DNA of 64,000 nucleotides from Mucilaginibacter sp. (GTDB lineage Bacteria; Bacteroidota; Bacteroidia; Sphingobacteriales; Sphingobacteriaceae): positions 1-64,000 of the forward strand of contig NZ_JAQBOD010000003.1 in NCBI RefSeq assembly GCF_028288205.1, in the 5' to 3' direction. The notes beneath the pieces are model-generated. The model searched no databases. It had not been told where the DNA came from and saw only the letters and a program-made list of their open reading frames with translations. Of the stretch, positions 62,639 to 64,000 are shown piece by piece. Position 1 is the first letter of the stretch. Each line of letters opens with the position of its first letter. Position numbers and translations under genes: made by a program.

Positions 62639-62959
62639 TTAACGGCGCGGTCGGTTTGGATTATACGCTACCAGAAATTGCAATTGTTTGTTCCTGGCTG
62701 CATCATGTTCAGCATTGTGGAACTTAGCTTTTACAGTGGCTAATTTTGTTTTAACTAATATTAAAAACGCTGCAACAATTTCAGGTAATACGTTAGTAGA
62801 TACCGTAGGATAATACTTTTTCTCGATGGCTTTCTTTTCATCGGCTGTTGCCATGCTCAGTTCCCATCCTTCTTCGGGTTTAAATCCATTCTCATTCGCA
62901 ATATTATTTAAGTCAAAGAGATATTCTTTCGCTTGATATTCTATAGCTTGCTTATTCAT
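62639..62959 (-). CDS. Small hypothetical protein
   Basis: 106 residues from the ATG at 62957-62959 (MNKQAIEYQAKEYL). Helical, Lys/Ala/Glu/Asn-rich, cytoplasmic; motif NENGFKPEEGWELSMATADEKKAIEKKYYP in the middle and a basic Arg-rich end. A longer frame to 63046 adds a Gln/Lys/Asn-rich leader that looks non-coding. Not recognised. Confidence 0.5.
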   Translation of the reverse strand: MNKQAIEYQAKEYLFDLNNIANENGFKPEEGWELSMATADEKKAIEKKYYPTVSTNVLPEIVAAFLILVKTKLATVKAKFHNAEHDAARNKQLQFLVAYNPNRPRR

Positions 62960-63090
62960 TTTATTTAAGTTTTTGTTGTTAAAAATTATTTTAGTTTTAG
63001 TCCATTGCTGATTTACCGCCTGGGTAATCAGATGGTTTTTTTTCATTTGCCTCAGCAGGCAGTTTTTTTCTTTACGAACGATATTAATAT

Positions 63091-63822
63091 TTAATAGGCT
63101 CTTCTTAAGGTAATGATCCGCATCCAGTGCAGGAGTTTCATCACAGGATAAACCGGATCAATCTCGAACCATTTCTTACCGAAATTGGCGCTGTTAGGAT
63201 GCTTGTGATGATTATTCTGGAACAGTTCTCCCAGCATCAAAAAATCAAAAGGTGTTGTGTTTTTGGATTTATCTTTATTGTCGAAATTCCTGTAGCCATA
63301 TTTATGCCCGCACCAGTTCACAATAGCGCCATGGATGGGTCCCATCATAAAATGAATGGGCAGCAATAAGAACAGCCACCAATGGGCTGCAAAGAAAATG
63401 TAAAAGCAGGTATAAGCTGCGCCAAAAAGTAGCCGGGATAAGATTGAAGAACCAATGCGGTCGACTATTGGCCATTCCGGGTAATGTCCCGGGAATTGTG
63501 CTTCCGGGTCTTTGGTTCTTTTCACATAGTCACCAAAAGTATTAATAGTTGACTTCATCATTTGATAGATGTCTGTAAAGAAATGCGGCGAATGCGGGTC
63601 GTTTTCGGTATCGCTGAAAGCATGGTGCTGGCGGTGCATCATAGCGTAAGCGCGGGGATTTAAAAAGGAAGTGCCTTCAAAAAGGTAGGCCAATAAATAA
63701 AATACACGCTCCCAGAATTTATTGGTGGTAAACATCCGGTGCGAAGCATAGCGGTGTTGGAAAAAAGTTTGAAAGAATAGTGATAGGAACCAGTGGGCAA
63801 TAAAAAAAATGAGTATGGTCAT
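63091..63822 (-). CDS. Acyl-CoA / fatty acid desaturase
   Basis: 243 residues, membrane-bound, four hydrophobic stretches. The diiron His boxes are HRYASHR (about 23-29), HRQHH (about 63-67) and NNHHKHP (about 200-206). Inserts a double bond into acyl chains, probably delta-9. The start is ATG at 63820-63822; the longer frame begins with TTG. Few other genes adjoin; a possible upstream frame ends 5 nt before. Confidence 0.92.
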   Translation of the reverse strand: MTILIFFIAHWFLSLFFQTFFQHRYASHRMFTTNKFWERVFYLLAYLFEGTSFLNPRAYAMMHRQHHAFSDTENDPHSPHFFTDIYQMMKSTINTFGDYVKRTKDPEAQFPGHYPEWPIVDRIGSSILSRLLFGAAYTCFYIFFAAHWWLFLLLPIHFMMGPIHGAIVNWCGHKYGYRNFDNKDKSKNTTPFDFLMLGELFQNNHHKHPNSANFGKKWFEIDPVYPVMKLLHWMRIITLRRAY

Positions 63823-63827
63823 AAAAA

Positions 63828-63998
63828 TTAAATTTGATAGCAATAAATAACAGGCATGGTTATTTCCATGGCTATTGTAGTATAATAAACAGAGAGGGTA
63901 TGATTCACTGTTGGCCTGAATTTGCCTGGTTGTGTTTGCGCAATAATGATTAAGCTGCGTTTGTAATCAACCAGTAAATGTTTATGGGTTGTCGGGCC
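63828..63998 (-). CDS. Possible C-terminal fragment of an upstream gene
   Basis: An open frame of 56 codons runs from the window edge to a stop at 63828-63830 (ends MPVIYCYQI), five nucleotides before the desaturase start. Such spacing fits an operon, but the sequence is not recognised and an open frame of this length can occur by chance. The rest of this stretch has no other feature. Confidence 0.25.
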   Translation of the reverse strand, partial: GPTTHKHLLVDYKRSLIIIAQTQPGKFRPTVNHTLSVYYTTIAMEITMPVIYCYQI

Positions 63999-64000
63999 AG

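Noticed and set aside
62543-62743. 66-codon forward frame after pckA
   Set aside because: Overlaps the end of the reverse gene at 62639 and has no recognisable features or promoter box.

Overview
The window comes from a Bacteroidota chromosome, most likely a Sphingobacteriaceae member close to Mucilaginibacter or Pedobacter. The evidence is moderate-to-low GC, a SusC/SusD locus under an ECF sigma/FecR pair, STN and carboxypeptidase-regulatory domains, DUF4342, DUF6702 and DUF2027-Smr proteins, no obvious Shine-Dalgarno sequences, and repeated TAnnTTTG -7 promoter boxes. I see no prophage, transposase, rRNA operon or CRISPR array. The genus is an inference.

Layout. 1-302: start of a small reverse gene and tRNA-Arg(TCT). 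718-5419: sugar-phosphorylation and glycolysis block (BadF-type kinase, reverse NUDIX-type regulator, pfkA, a degenerate BadF paralog coupled to pfkA, gapA). 5464-9930: small stress and secreted proteins, a GAF-PAS sensor without an ATPase domain, a HAD protein and an outer-membrane lipoprotein. 9944-14131: aspartokinase and diaminopimelate decarboxylase, and a phosphohexomutase. 14455-19377: DUF2027-Smr protein, glycosyltransferase, acyltransferase, START protein, SGNH esterase. 19438-30038: a polysaccharide-utilization-like locus (sigma, FecR, SusC, SusD, two alpha/beta hydrolases), with a GH2 glycosidase diverging from it to 33194. 33254-40480: two-gene ABC exporter, M1 peptidase, HupE-like and DUF6702 proteins, GT39 membrane glycosyltransferase. 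40570-42525: a beta-propeller protein flanked by two copies of a palindromic repeat. 43371-47386: three tandem paralogs of an uncharacterised secreted family. 47728-55688: GH92 mannosidase, small membrane proteins, an unusual ferritin, an SGNH hydrolase and a large hybrid sensor kinase. 55919-58881: S9 dipeptidyl peptidase and a KGG-repeat stress protein. 59025-62448: gluconeogenesis module (fbp overlapping an Lrp-type regulator, divergent from pckA). 62639-64000: small hypothetical protein, fatty acid desaturase and perhaps the tail of one more gene.

How it fits together. Carbon flux is represented in both directions: pfkA and gapA for glycolysis, fbp and pckA for gluconeogenesis. Each block has its own local regulator candidate and a nearby palindrome. 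The SusCD locus and the scattered secreted hydrolases (GH2, GH92, SGNH, S9, M1) indicate a saprophytic degrader of polymers.

Most interesting points. (1) A BadF/ASKHA paralog with a ruined phosphate-1 loop, translationally coupled to pfkA. (2) The fbp-Lrp overlap with a 26-bp perfect palindrome before pckA. (3) A ferritin lacking two ferroxidase ligands. (4) The three-paralog secreted family, one member of which carries an extra C-terminal domain. (5) Three 10-bp-phased iterons upstream of that operon.
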